Notes: generated by a model not told the origin, from the letters alone. A stretch of 64,000 nucleotides of DNA from Candidatus Poribacteria bacterium (GCA_022394755.1 JAGFCA010000020.1:123582-187581); one strand, 5' to 3'; shown: positions 35,090 through 44,597, counted from the stretch's first letter. Made by a program: numbers and translations.

Positions 35090-38000
35090 TTATTTTTTTG
35101 GAGTTCTCTTCCGAGCACGACGATTTATTGTCGGTGCAGGAGGAGGTGGTGGTGCTTCAACCTTCCAGAAGAGTGGTAGATATTTGTCCCATTCAGATAG
35201 TATTCCTTCGGCACGTTTACTCTTTGTAAGTTCAAGATGTTTCTGTACTAAGCCGATAAGAGTATCCTCGTCTACTTTTTCACTTATCCGAACTAACTTA
35301 ACTAATTGCTGGTTGTATTTACCTTCAAACTGCTGATTTTCGTCAAGAACATACGCAATTCCACCAGTCATACCAGCTCCGAAATTTCTTCCTGTATCAC
35401 CAAGGATAACGACTGTTCCACCGGTCATATATTCACATGCATGATCCCCAACACCTTCCACAACAGTCGTAGCACCGCTGTTTCGCACACAGAAACGTTC
35501 ACCGGCTCTACCTGCTGCATATAGCACGCCGCTTGTAGCACCATAAAGAACGGTATTGCCAATTATAGTGTTTTCATATGTATTAAATCCGACTTCAGGT
35601 GACGGTTTGATAACAATTTCTCCACCTGCCAGACCTTTCCCAACATAGTCATTTGCTTCCCCAGTCAAAACAAGCTGTAATCCATTGATACAAAATGCTC
35701 CAAAGCTCTGACCGGCACTTCCTGTGAAATAACAACGGATAGTCTCTTTTGGTAAGAGTGTATCACCGTAACGGAATGCAATTTCACCTGAAAGTTTAGC
35801 ACCAACGGTTCGGTGAATATTACGGATAGGATATGAAAGCTGTACAGGTTCTCTGTTTTCTATGGCAGATTTTGCATCCTGTAGTATTTGATCATCTAAA
35901 GGTGTATCTACACGATTATTACGTTCTTGTAAATGATAACGCGGTCTATTGCCAGTTGGGTCAGCAGGAGTAATTATTTCGGATAGATCTAATGTAGCAG
36001 CTTTGGGATACTCAGGTAAATCTGCAGGTTCAAGTAATTCTGGCCTGCCAATAATATCGTTAAGGCATCCATGCCCTAAATTAGCAAGGATTGAACGTAC
36101 TTCATTTGCTACACCCAACATAAAGTTGACAACCATTTCAGGAGTTCCGGGGTATTTTGCTCGTAATGCTGGATCTTGTGTAGCAACACCGACAGGACAT
36201 GTATTCAAGTGGCATTGGCGTGCCATGACACACCCGGTTGCTACCATAGCGCTTGTACCGAACCCGTATTCTTCTGCTCCCAACATTGCTGCGATAATAA
36301 TGTCTCTACCGGAACGCATTCCGCCATCAACCCTTAATACTACACGTTCACGTAAATCGTTTTCTACCAACCGGTGTTGTGTTTCAGCAAGACCGAGTTC
36401 CCACGGTGTTCCAGCGTTTTTGATAGAGCTAAGCGGGGATGCTCCTGTTCCACCTTCATGTCCACTAATTTGGATTACATCAGCATAACCTTTTGCTACA
36501 CCAGATGCAATTGTACCAATGAGAAATTCAGATACAAGTTTAACTGCGACTTTAGCTCGAGGATTTACCTGCTTAAGATCATATATTAACTGTGCAAGAT
36601 CTTCAATTGAGTAGATATCATGATGTGGAGGTGGTGATATCAAAGGTACACCAGGGATAGAATGACGAATTTTAGCTATCTCTAATGTAACTTTATGTCC
36701 TGGAATCTGTCCACCTTCTCCTGGTTTTGAGCCTTGTGCCATTTTAATTTCTAATTCTTTGGCAGATGCGAGATATTGTGGTGTAACTCCAAAACGTCCC
36801 GACGCCACCTGTTTAAGCGCGCTTGAGGCAAGGTCTCCGTTAGGTTGTCGTTTGAATCTTTCACTGTCTTCACCACCTTCACCACTACCTGATTTTCCAC
36901 CTAAACGGTTCATGGCAATAGCTAAAGTTTCGTGTGTTTCTCTGCTTAAAGCACCAAATGACATACTCCCTGTGGTAAACCGTTTAACAATCTCCTCCGC
37001 TGGTTCCACATCATTAATAGGGATTGGTGTACCCCCTTTAAATGCAAGTAAATCACGCAAACTTGAAGGTTCACCTTCCTGAATGGCATCCGAATATGCT
37101 GTATAATCTTCCGTTTCACCACTCTTGATGAACTTATGCATAGCCTTAAATACGGAAGGATTAAAGGCATGAAATTCGCCATGTCTACGAAATCGGAAAT
37201 AGCCTGCTTCTTGTAAGTTTGACTTCTCATCTGCATCAAGAAAAGCTTTCGCATGGAAGTGAAGTGTTTCTGCTCCAATGTGTTCAAAACCGATTCCACT
37301 TAACCGTGAAGGCGTACCAGTGAAACATTGGTCAATTACAGTAGAATCTATCCCAATTGCCTCGAAAATTTGTGCTCCACGATAACTTGATACAGTAGAT
37401 ATACCGATTTTCGCCATTATTTTCAGAATACCCTTCTCAACTGCTTCTTTATAGTTATCTATTGCTTGATCAGATGAAAGTTCTTCAAATTCTCCATCCT
37501 CGGCAAGTTGTCGGATAGTAGAAAAAGCAAGATAAGGATTTATAGCATCAGCCCCATATCCAAGTAATACAGCATAGTGATGTTCTTCACGTGGATCGCC
37601 TGCTTCTAATATCAAACTTACCTGCATCCGTTTGCCTTCACGAATTAAATGATGGTGGACAGCACCAACTGCGAGTAACATAGGAATAGGTGCTAATTCA
37701 GCATTTACATTCTTATCGCTTAATACAAGAAGTGTATTTCCGTCGTTGACGGCATCTATAACATTCTTACATAATGTCTCTAACGCTTTCTCCAGTCCCG
37801 ATGGTCCAGAAGCAACAGGAAAACATACAGGTATAGTTTCAAGTTTGAAGTTAGGTAACTCTTGAGCGCGTAATGTGGCTAAGTCTTCATTCGTTAGAAT
37901 TGGGGATTTTAATCGGATCACATGAGCATGATGTTCTGTTTCAGTTAATAAGTTATGTCGCTTACCTAAGCAGGTTGTAAGTGACATAACTAACCTTTCT

Positions 38001-39568
38001 CTAAGTGAATCAATTGCAGGATTTGTAACTTGAGCGAAAAGCTGTTTAAAATAGTGATAAAGCAAGCGTGGATGTCGCGAAATAACAGCGGGTGGTGTAT
38101 CGTCTCCCATTGAACCTACAGCTTCTTTTGCTTGTAGAACCATCGGTTTAATGAAACGTTCAATATCCTCAACCATATAGCCAAATGCTTTCTGATCTTT
38201 TTCTAAATTATCAGATAGAGGTGTAGCTGGTGTTGTGGAGTCCGCCTTCAATTCCTTCAAAGGAATGCTCTGTTTAACCCAAACATCATAAGGCTTTAGA
38301 CTTGATATTTCTTCTTTTATCTCTGAATTGGTTAACAATCGTCCTCGTGAGGTGTCGACTGCCATCATCTGTCCGGGACCTAAACGACCTTTTTCGACAA
38401 CAATTTTATCATCCAGTTCAATAATTCCGACCTCAGAACCCATTACAACGAGTCCATCTTCGGTTACCTTATATCTTGCAGGGCGCAAGCCATTTCTATC
38501 TAAACTTGCTCCAACGATATTTCCATCAGTAAAGGCGACTGCGGCTGGACCATCCCACGGTTCACTGACACATGAAAGATATTCATAACAACTCTTTACT
38601 GCGTCAGGCATATCGGGAATTTGCTCGTATGCTTCAGGCATAAGACACATCATTGAATGGAGTATACTACGGTCTGAGTGTGCCAACAATTCCAGAACGT
38701 TATCAAGACTCATGGAATCACTACCGTAAGGATTGATAATTGGTGCGAGTTTTTGGATATCTTCATCCCATACTGGTGAGTTTAATTCTGCTTCACGAGC
38801 TCGCATCCAGTTTCTATTACCCATCAATGTATTTATTTCACCGTTATGTGCAAGCATTCTAAAGGGTTGTGCTAATGCCCAAGTAGGGGAGGTGTTTGTG
38901 CTATAACGTTGATGAAACACTGCTAATGAGGCTTCAAAATCAGTATTTAACAAGTCAGAGTAGAACATTGTCAATTGTGGAGCAACCAAGAGTCCTTTGT
39001 AGACAATCGTACGATGTGAAAAAGATGCAATGTGAAATTCATCTAATTGTTCATCAGTGATACGATGCTCCAATTCCTTGGCAATTAGATAAAGATGTTG
39101 TTCATATTTCTCTGAAGGAACATGGTCAGGCCTACCGATTAATACCTGTTGTATTGACGGTAGAGATGCCAATGCTTGATCCCCGAGAGCAGAGACATCA
39201 ATAGGGACAGGACGCCATCCTAATAAAGGGAAACCGTATTGTTCTAATATGTCAGTGGTGGTATGACGTCCAAGTTTTTCTGCCTCCGGATCATTTCCAG
39301 GGAGGAAAATCGTGCCTATAGCGAGGTCATTGATGGAATGAAGATTTACGCCGAGTTTCTCTACTTCTTTCTTGAATAATTTCTCTGGAATCTGTGTAAG
39401 AATGCCTGCGCCGTCACCTGTTTTTGCATCAGCTGCTACTGCACCTCGATGGGTTAAATTTGTAACGGCTTGTATCGCCATTTTTAAGATGTCATGACTC
39501 CGACTCCCTGACTGGTTTGCTATAAAACCAACTCCACAGGCATCTTTCTCATATAAATGTGGAAACAT
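35090..39568 (-). CDS. gltB: glutamate synthase, large subunit (GOGAT alpha)
   Basis: 1492 residues, normal length. GOGAT makes two glutamates from glutamine and 2-oxoglutarate. The class II amidotransferase domain begins at the N-terminus, with the catalytic Cys at position 11 (YEKDACGVGF) after a 10-residue propeptide. A central domain, the FMN-binding synthase barrel and the [3Fe-4S] site (C1113, C1119 and C1124 in CVMARQCHLNTCPVG) follow, then the GXGXG beta-helix domain and a short Pro/Arg/Lys-rich tail. The small subunit GltD is not in the window, so electrons may come from a distant gltD or ferredoxin. Expression is preceded by a leader of about 250 nt with hairpins. The next gene upstream is gamma-glutamyltransferase. 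Confidence 0.95.
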   Translation of the reverse strand: MFPHLYEKDACGVGFIANQSGSRSHDILKMAIQAVTNLTHRGAVAADAKTGDGAGILTQIPEKLFKKEVEKLGVNLHSINDLAIGTIFLPGNDPEAEKLGRHTTTDILEQYGFPLLGWRPVPIDVSALGDQALASLPSIQQVLIGRPDHVPSEKYEQHLYLIAKELEHRITDEQLDEFHIASFSHRTIVYKGLLVAPQLTMFYSDLLNTDFEASLAVFHQRYSTNTSPTWALAQPFRMLAHNGEINTLMGNRNWMRAREAELNSPVWDEDIQKLAPIINPYGSDSMSLDNVLELLAHSDRSILHSMMCLMPEAYEQIPDMPDAVKSCYEYLSCVSEPWDGPAAVAFTDGNIVGASLDRNGLRPARYKVTEDGLVVMGSEVGIIELDDKIVVEKGRLGPGQMMAVDTSRGRLLTNSEIKEEISSLKPYDVWVKQSIPLKELKADSTTPATPLSDNLEKDQKAFGYMVEDIERFIKPMVLQAKEAVGSMGDDTPPAVISRHPRLLYHYFKQLFAQVTNPAIDSLRERLVMSLTTCLGKRHNLLTETEHHAHVIRLKSPILTNEDLATLRAQELPNFKLETIPVCFPVASGPSGLEKALETLCKNVIDAVNDGNTLLVLSDKNVNAELAPIPMLLAVGAVHHHLIREGKRMQVSLILEAGDPREEHHYAVLLGYGADAINPYLAFSTIRQLAEDGEFEELSSDQAIDNYKEAVEKGILKIMAKIGISTVSSYRGAQIFEAIGIDSTVIDQCFTGTPSRLSGIGFEHIGAETLHFHAKAFLDADEKSNLQEAGYFRFRRHGEFHAFNPSVFKAMHKFIKSGETEDYTAYSDAIQEGEPSSLRDLLAFKGGTPIPINDVEPAEEIVKRFTTGSMSFGALSRETHETLAIAMNRLGGKSGSGEGGEDSERFKRQPNGDLASSALKQVASGRFGVTPQYLASAKELEIKMAQGSKPGEGGQIPGHKVTLEIAKIRHSIPGVPLISPPPHHDIYSIEDLAQLIYDLKQVNPRAKVAVKLVSEFLIGTIASGVAKGYADVIQISGHEGGTGASPLSSIKNAGTPWELGLAETQHRLVENDLRERVVLRVDGGMRSGRDIIIAAMLGAEEYGFGTSAMVATGCVMARQCHLNTCPVGVATQDPALRAKYPGTPEMVVNFMLGVANEVRSILANLGHGCLNDIIGRPELLEPADLPEYPKAATLDLSEIITPADPTGNRPRYHLQERNNRVDTPLDDQILQDAKSAIENREPVQLSYPIRNIHRTVGAKLSGEIAFRYGDTLLPKETIRCYFTGSAGQSFGAFCINGLQLVLTGEANDYVGKGLAGGEIVIKPSPEVGFNTYENTIIGNTVLYGATSGVLYAAGRAGERFCVRNSGATTVVEGVGDHACEYMTGGTVVILGDTGRNFGAGMTGGIAYVLDENQQFEGKYNQQLVKLVRISEKVDEDTLIGLVQKHLELTKSKRAEGILSEWDKYLPLFWKVEAPPPPPAPTINRRARKRTPKK

Positions 39569-39822
39569 GTGCTAACTCATACTCCAAGAATTCTAAATTT
39601 GGTATCCTATTAATAGTAAATCTAAACCTATCTTACAATATAATAGGTTCAGTTTCAGAACCGAACCTATGGCAAAGCAAAAACATATATTTAGATTTAA
39701 CTACAATATAATGTTACAATAACAAGAAGATATTAAAATAGTTATGGATACCGCGTCTACGTGGGACGCTGAGGGAATTTATTGCGTATTTTTGCTTTTA
39801 ATTAACTTTTCATATAGATAAT
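39569..39822 (-). promoter_or_regulatory. structured 5' leader of gltB with mutually exclusive hairpins
   Basis: Minus-strand RNA holds three related blocks in order: ATAGGTTC (39670-39663), GAACCTAT (39650-39643) and ATAGGTT (39631-39625). The middle block can pair with either the first or the last, so two hairpins exclude each other, as in attenuators or riboswitches. A GCGTC/GACGC hairpin lies nearer the promoter. I do not match it to a named riboswitch. Candidate ligands are glutamine or nitrogen-status signals (inference). Confidence 0.4.
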
Positions 39823-39851
39823 AGTATACCTTAAAACCGTTCAATCGTCAA
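39823..39851 (-). promoter_or_regulatory. sigma70-type promoter of gltB
   Basis: Minus strand: TTGACG (39846-39851), 17-bp spacer, TATACT (39823-39828), one mismatch in each hexamer. It leaves a leader of about 250 nt before the gltB ATG. Confidence 0.55.
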
Positions 39852-39909
39852 GTATTTTATTGAGTAAATAACGGATAAACACGCATCGTTATAGGGTTTA
39901 CGGGTGTTC

Positions 39910-41520
39910 TTAATATCCAACTGCACATCCATCACGGCGCGGATCAGATCCCGCAATCAATGTATCAAATAGCGGATTAATGAAAATAGCTTGACCACCA
40001 CCAAAAAAAGTATTGCCAGGAACTATATAATGTCCTTTTTGTGCTAATTCAGCCTGTGTATTCATGGGAATACCACCTTCCAACATTATTCTTGATCCAT
40101 CAATAACACGGAACCTTGGCGCATCCAATGCAGATTGAACGTCCATATTGAAATCTATCAAATTATTCACCAATTGTAGATGTCCTTGCGGCTGCATTTG
40201 ACCTCCCATTACACCAAAGCTTACTAATGGTGTTTCGTTATGGAATATCATACCTGGAATAATCGTATGAAGAGTGCGTTTATGTGGAGCAATGCAGTTT
40301 GCATGTGTTGGATTAAGGGAAAACCCTGCACCACGGTTCTGTAGCATTATTCCTGTGTCACCAGCAACTAAACCTGATCCAAATCCTGCAAAAATGCTGT
40401 TAATAAAAGACACTACGTTTCGATCTTTATCAACAACAGAAAGATAAACTGTATCACTTCCGACGGGAGATATACCTGCTTTCGGATCAATGTTTGCACG
40501 TTCAGATGAAATACGATCTCGTTGTTTCTGTGAGTATTCACTGGAAAGAAGGTCTGAAACGGGTATGTCTACAAATGTTGGATCGGTGACATTTTCATAT
40601 AAATCTGCGAAGGCAAGTTTCATTCCTTCAATCGCATAATGTAAATGCTCAGGGGAATTATGTCCCATTTCCTTAATATCGTATCCTTCAACGATATTCA
40701 GAGCAAGTAGCGCTGCAATACCTTGTCCATTTGGTGGTATTTCATATATGTCATATCCACGATAATTTGTAGAGATCGGCTCAACCCAATCTGATTTATG
40801 ATCTGCAAAATCCTGTAATGTGAATAAACCGTCGTTTTCGTTAGAAAATTGAACTATTTTTTCTGCTATTTTTCCATGATAAAAGGCATCCCGTCCACCT
40901 TCAGCAATTAGTCGAAAGGTCTTGGCAATGTTTGGTTCTTTGTATATTTCACCGGGTAACGGTGCTTTTCCATTGGATAGGTAAGTTTTTGTCGTATCTG
41001 GATGTTGGGATAGCATGCCAGCACTATCTTGCCAAGATAGGCTGATTTGAGGACTGACTGGGAATCCGTTTTCTGCGTAATCAATGGCTGGTTGTAGTAC
41101 TTCTGCTAACGGCATCGTACCACATTCATCAAGCAATGTTGACCATCCATCAATTGTACCTGGAACTGTTACAGAATACATACTTCCTGTAGAAGGGATA
41201 TGTGTTATTCCTTTCTTTGTAAAGAAGTCTAATTCCGCTGCGTGTGGTGATCTTCCACTTGCATTCAAACCCCGTAGTCGTTTCTCTTTCTGGAGATAGA
41301 CTAACATGAAGGCATCACCACCGATTCCTGTAGACATGGGTTCGACGACATTGAGAATTGCAGCGGTTGCAACGGCTGCATCCACAGCGTTACCACCATC
41401 ACGTAAGATTTGCAATCCACCTTGTGCTGCAAGGGGTTGACTCGTTGCTACTGCACCGTGTTGGCAAATTACAGCAGACCGTCCGTGTCCAAATTGATTG
41501 GGTCGAAAGTCATCAAACAT
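39910..41520 (-). CDS. ggt: gamma-glutamyltransferase (GGT family)
   Basis: 536 residues. GGT hydrolyses or transfers the gamma-glutamyl group of glutathione and related peptides. The N-terminal half has GGNAVDAAVA and STGIGGDAF. The autoprocessing/catalytic Thr is T357 in GSDTVYLSVVD; the small-subunit SIFAGFGSGL and GVMGGQMQPQG motifs follow. No signal peptide is visible, so it may be cytoplasmic or exported another way. Starts at ATG 41520 with GGAGGAG just upstream. It sits upstream of gltB on the same strand, linking glutathione or peptide nitrogen to glutamate, but 340 bp and a separate promoter argue against an obligate operon. Confidence 0.9.
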   Translation of the reverse strand: MFDDFRPNQFGHGRSAVICQHGAVATSQPLAAQGGLQILRDGGNAVDAAVATAAILNVVEPMSTGIGGDAFMLVYLQKEKRLRGLNASGRSPHAAELDFFTKKGITHIPSTGSMYSVTVPGTIDGWSTLLDECGTMPLAEVLQPAIDYAENGFPVSPQISLSWQDSAGMLSQHPDTTKTYLSNGKAPLPGEIYKEPNIAKTFRLIAEGGRDAFYHGKIAEKIVQFSNENDGLFTLQDFADHKSDWVEPISTNYRGYDIYEIPPNGQGIAALLALNIVEGYDIKEMGHNSPEHLHYAIEGMKLAFADLYENVTDPTFVDIPVSDLLSSEYSQKQRDRISSERANIDPKAGISPVGSDTVYLSVVDKDRNVVSFINSIFAGFGSGLVAGDTGIMLQNRGAGFSLNPTHANCIAPHKRTLHTIIPGMIFHNETPLVSFGVMGGQMQPQGHLQLVNNLIDFNMDVQSALDAPRFRVIDGSRIMLEGGIPMNTQAELAQKGHYIVPGNTFFGGGQAIFINPLFDTLIAGSDPRRDGCAVGY

Positions 41521-41548
41521 CCTCTCCTCCTAACTACAGAATGTTTCT

Positions 41549-41578
41549 ACTATATCACAGCATCCATGGGGATGTCAA
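41549..41578 (-). promoter_or_regulatory. sigma70-type promoter of ggt
   Basis: Minus strand: TTGACA (41573-41578), 18-bp spacer, TATAGT (41549-41554), one mismatch in the -10. It lies about 30 bp upstream of the ATG at 41520. Confidence 0.6.
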
Positions 41579-41610
41579 TACGGTGTTAACTGCTGCCAAA
41601 CATCCAACAT

Positions 41611-41856
41611 GGGTATGTTAATAAATTGTGACTATACGCGTCAATTTTGTAGCATAAACTGTTAGTTTTTGCTATATCGCAAGACGCAATCTGGAAGATT
41701 AGGATACAAATATCGGATGGGAGACACCGTCACTACGAAGAGGAAGAGAAGAGTCGGGAATCGGAGTTCCCGTCTACAGTCGAGGAATTATATCTGTACG
41801 AACGCTTCTATTTTGATAGATACTTTGTTATAAAGTGACAAAAACTTTACACACCC
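41611..41856 (+). repeat. left 246-bp direct repeat flanking the Rpn-type gene
   Basis: Matches 43051-43296 base for base over most of its length (roughly 90% by eye). Inside it are three nested hairpins: a degraded GTAGCATAAACT..AGTTT..GCTA, a GCAATCT/AGATT element, and GGGAA..TTCCC in the AGAGTCGGG block. It ends 16 bp before a perfect promoter for the Rpn-type gene. Confidence 0.75.
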
Positions 41857-41872
41857 TTCTTAATAACTTTGC

Positions 41873-41902
41873 TTGACAATCCATTACCGCACAAAGTATA
41901 AT
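41873..41902 (+). promoter_or_regulatory. perfect sigma70-type promoter of the Rpn-type gene
   Basis: TTGACA (41873-41878), 18-bp spacer, TATAAT (41897-41902). Both hexamers match consensus; it lies 37 bp before the ATG at 41940. Confidence 0.65.
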
Positions 41903-41939
41903 CAATAAAAGACTGTAGGATAAGGGTAAAACACCTTAC

Positions 41940-42844
41940 ATGACACAATACGATGAAATCGTGAAGCATCTTATGGGTAGGTTCGCTGATGACTTCGCCA
42001 TGTTATCTCTTGATACATCCGATGTTGAAGTATTAGAGACACTTGACACAGAGCACAAACAGTAAAAGTCCATCGTAATGACATGACATTTAAGGTGCGG
42101 TGGCATAGTGAAACAGTCTTACTTCATATAGAAGTACAAACCCATGATAGCAGAGATAAACCGATGCCGTTACGTGTTCTTGCGTATGCTGGTGATCTTC
42201 TGCTACGGTACGAACTTCCAGTCTATTCGGTGGTTATCTATTTAAGTGCAAATGCTGGACAAACGGATCCAGGTGGTTATAGTTATGGTGATGACGAGTT
42301 CGGTTTGCAACACAGGTATCAGGTAATTCGTTTGGCAGAATTAGAGGGGGAGTCGTTTTTGGATGCAGCATCTATTGGTCTATTACCGTTTACACCTTTA
42401 ATGAAACCGCCTGTTGGTATAACATCGGAAGCATGGCTTCAAAAATGTGTCGAAAAGACGGAATCCGCATCTGTTGACACGCAGACGCGCGGCACATTAC
42501 TGTTTGCGTTATCAACGTTAGGTAGTTTAAACTATGATGCAAGTTTATTTCAAAAACTCATATCGGAGGAAATGATGCAAGAATCTCCTTTTTACAAACT
42601 TATAATACAGCGCGGTATTGAACAAGGTATTGAACAAGGTATCGGGCAAGGTTCTCGTGAGACGTTTGTAAAAATGATCCTAACACTTCTTACAAAGCGT
42701 TTCCCATTAGAGGATGTTTACCCTGTGGAAGCAGCCTTGGCATCTATTGAGGATCTTGATCGTTTGTCAGAATTGCATGGCACTACACTTGATATTTCGA
42801 GCATTGCAGAATTCATGCAGGAATTAGAAACATCGGAAGAGTAA
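41940..42844 (+). pseudogene. Rpn-family (PD-(D/E)XK) nuclease/transposase-like gene, frameshifted
   Basis: The reading frame opens at ATG 41940 (MTQYDEIVKHLMGRF) and stops at TAA 42063-42065. The rest of the protein continues in another frame from about 42055 (TVKVHRND then MTFKVRWHSETVLLHIEVQ), ending at 42844. Restoring one A in the AAA of the CACAAACAG context would rejoin the two, so a single-base deletion is the simplest break. The catalytic core carries HIEVQ, the Glu-x-Gln form of the PD-(D/E)XK motif of Rpn recombination-promoting nucleases. The C-terminus has a repetitive GIEQGIEQGI segment and helical regions. Such genes occur in many copies in Poribacteria-like genomes. An assembly error is an alternative to real decay. 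Confidence 0.75.
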
Positions 42845-42906
42845 AGCTTCAGAACATCCCTCTTCTCCGTGGAATCTGAGTAATCCGTGATTCTGACCTC
42901 ATCTCT

Positions 42907-42937
42907 TTGTATCACAAACTGTTAGTTTGTGATACAA
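42907..42937. repeat. perfect 14-bp REP-like hairpin
   Basis: TTGTATCACAAACT (42907-42920) and its exact complement (42924-42937) with a 3-nt loop (GTT). The same AAACTGTTAGTTT core, degraded, is in both flanking direct repeats (about 41655-41668 and 43095-43108), so it belongs to the same repeat family. Confidence 0.65.
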
Positions 42938-43050
42938 CCCCTGTTATCTACGCCGTCCGCGTAATCTGTGATTCTGAACCCCAAGCACCTTTACAAAAGA
43001 AACCATCTAAATTCTCATACCATGATTTAGATCGCCCTTATTTCACAATA

Positions 43051-43296
43051 GGGTGTATAAATAAATTGTGACTATACGCATCAAATTTGTAGCATAAACT
43101 GTTAGCTTTTGCTATATCGCAAGACGCAATCTGGAAGATTGCGATACAAATATCGGACGGGGAGACACCGTCCCTACGAAGAGGAAGAGAAGAGTCGGGA
43201 ATCGGAGTTCCCGCTACAGACGAGGAATTATATCTGTACGAACGCTTCTTGTTAGATAGATACATTGTTATAAAGTGACAAAAACTTTATACACCC
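43051..43296 (+). repeat. right 246-bp direct repeat
   Basis: Copy of 41611-41856. The hairpins are better preserved here (GCAATCTggaAGATTGC is perfect, GGACGGGGAGACACCGTCC intact). It ends 16 bp before a promoter that drives the candidate small RNA. Confidence 0.75.
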
Positions 43297-43312
43297 GTCC
43301 AACATGTAAAAC

Positions 43313-43340
43313 TTGATAAAAACAGTTTTTACGGTATAAT
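43313..43340 (+). promoter_or_regulatory. sigma70-type promoter of a candidate small RNA
   Basis: TTGATA (43313-43318), 16-bp spacer, TATAAT (43335-43340). No protein gene begins within 540 bp downstream on this strand, but a terminator-like hairpin does (43456-43487). Confidence 0.55.
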
Positions 43341-43346
43341 ATGTTG

Positions 43347-43487
43347 TGGATACGTACTTTGTCCGAATACGTGCCGTATGGACGGTGCTTTTCCTTTGGA
43401 AAAGATAGGGACAGCCAACCGTGACCTCTACCGCTATGGTTTGTCTATGTAGGGTTGCAAGAGCCAGACACACTTGCATTTTTCTTT
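43347..43487 (+). ncRNA. candidate structured small RNA of unknown family
   Basis: Promoter at 43313-43340, terminator at 43456-43487 and a transcript of about 140 nt between. Folds visible: GTCC..ATACGtgcCGTAT..GGAC, then CTTTTCCtttGGAAAAG (7-bp stem), an ACC-CTAC/GTAG-GGT stem around 43420-43455, and TGCAAG..CTTGCA before a T run. No ORF of useful length is on this strand. I do not match it to tmRNA, SRP RNA, 6S, RNase P or a common riboswitch by eye. It could be an orphan sRNA or an untranslated leader. Confidence 0.4.
43456..43487 (+). terminator. intrinsic terminator of the candidate small RNA
   Basis: TGCAAG (43456-43461) and CTTGCA (43473-43478) with an 11-nt loop, followed directly by TTTTTCTTT. 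Confidence 0.55.
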
Positions 43488-43888
43488 ACAATTTAATTAG
43501 AAATCCTTGTTGTTGCAATTTAGGATATATGTTTTTGATATAAGGTTTGTGATTAGGAAACCAAACCTCCCGAATTTGGGTAGTGGGAATTACCGAATTA
43601 AAATCTTAATCCTCATGAAGTTTTATACTACATTGAAGAGACTCTATTAATAAGACTTTAATTATCGGCAATGGTATTATCTTCAATATTTTGATAACGG
43701 TAGTGGTCTAAGTATCCGATGGCAGTACAAACCGAAAATTGTGAATAGTCGTTAAAATTCATAGAATTGTGACTATCTTATGTGACTCATTTTGGAATTA
43801 ATATATAATCAACATTATGAGTATTATTACAGAGATAACAATTCAGTATGTCCAAAAACGCTAATCACAATAAAGGAGAATTGAGACA
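43488..43888. other. intergenic region before the membrane-anchored hypothetical
   Basis: No gene seen. Contains a short inverted repeat AGGTTTG (43543-43549) / CAAACCT (43562-43568) and a weak promoter (TATAAT at 43804-43809) for the next gene. Confidence 0.4.
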
Positions 43889-44551
43889 ATGACAAAACGG
43901 AGAGCCTTCAGAGCAATAGTAATTCTCATATTACTTGTTAGTAGCATTGGTGTCTTTTATTTCCTACATAACTATGAAATTAAATGGACAACCTATGAAA
44001 CCTTAGAATATGAGGTTAAGAAAACACCAGAAACTGAACAATTACTTAAAGATTCTGAGCTGGTAATTAATAGGTTACGTCAATCTGTTAAGCCTTTTAC
44101 GAAAAACGATAAGGCTGCTCTCAAGGAGTTAGATAGGTTTTTGAATTTCCATATACACAAACAGATTGTACCGAAAGTAAAGTCTCGAGTTGAAATAACA
44201 CGAAAACTGAGTTCATTATCTGATGAAGAGTGGAGAATTCAACAAAAAGAATTTGAGGAAAAGATGAAACGGGTTAGAGAAGAAATCAAAAAAGATACAC
44301 TCACACCTGCTTTATCACCGCTTGAAATCAAGCAGAAATATCTGCAACAGTTAGCAGAATTAACAGCCTGGAACGAGTCTGTAGAAAGGCGTTTTGAACT
44401 ATTTTATGCGAACCGAATCCGTACGCAACTTACGAAAATCCCTCCTGAAAAGCGAGAAGAAGCCATGGTAGGGATTCGTCAAGAACTCGATAGAACTTGG
44501 GATGCAGATTTTATCAATGCTGTCATGCAACAGTTGCAACAGGAAAAATAA
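43889..44551 (+). CDS. membrane-anchored hypothetical helical protein
   Basis: 220 residues. N-terminal anchor (about 9-27, IVILILLVSSIGVFYFL), then an entirely helical extracytoplasmic or cytosolic domain with charged coiled-coil stretches (residues 35-215). No catalytic motif and no family recognised. AAAGGAG ribosome binding site. Ends near a hairpin (44572-44597) that separates it from the convergent dioxygenase gene. Confidence 0.6.
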   Translation: MTKRRAFRAIVILILLVSSIGVFYFLHNYEIKWTTYETLEYEVKKTPETEQLLKDSELVINRLRQSVKPFTKNDKAALKELDRFLNFHIHKQIVPKVKSRVEITRKLSSLSDEEWRIQQKEFEEKMKRVREEIKKDTLTPALSPLEIKQKYLQQLAELTAWNESVERRFELFYANRIRTQLTKIPPEKREEAMVGIRQELDRTWDADFINAVMQQLQQEK

Positions 44552-44571
44552 CAAAGATTATTAACAATCAA

Positions 44572-44597
44572 GGCAGGCAAGTGACGGATTACCTGCC
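44572..44597. terminator. hairpin between convergent genes
   Basis: GGCAGG (44572-44577) and CCTGCC (44592-44597) form a 6-bp GC-rich stem with a 14-nt loop. Convergent position suggests bidirectional termination; no clear T run. Confidence 0.4.

Noticed and set aside
35306..38588. Several plus-strand ORFs inside gltB
   Set aside because: They are antisense to a highly conserved gene; no start signals and no domain matches.
39643..39670. Intrinsic terminator of ggt
   Set aside because: A good hairpin but 240 bp past the ggt stop and without a T run; more likely part of the gltB leader.
43252..43479. 75-codon minus-strand ORF opposite the candidate small RNA
   Set aside because: It overlaps promoter and terminator signals on the plus strand and has no family features; treated as an antisense artefact.
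43543..43568. Attenuator before the membrane-anchored hypothetical
   Set aside because: Only a 7-bp inverted repeat (AGGTTTG/CAAACCT) with no T run or alternative pairing.
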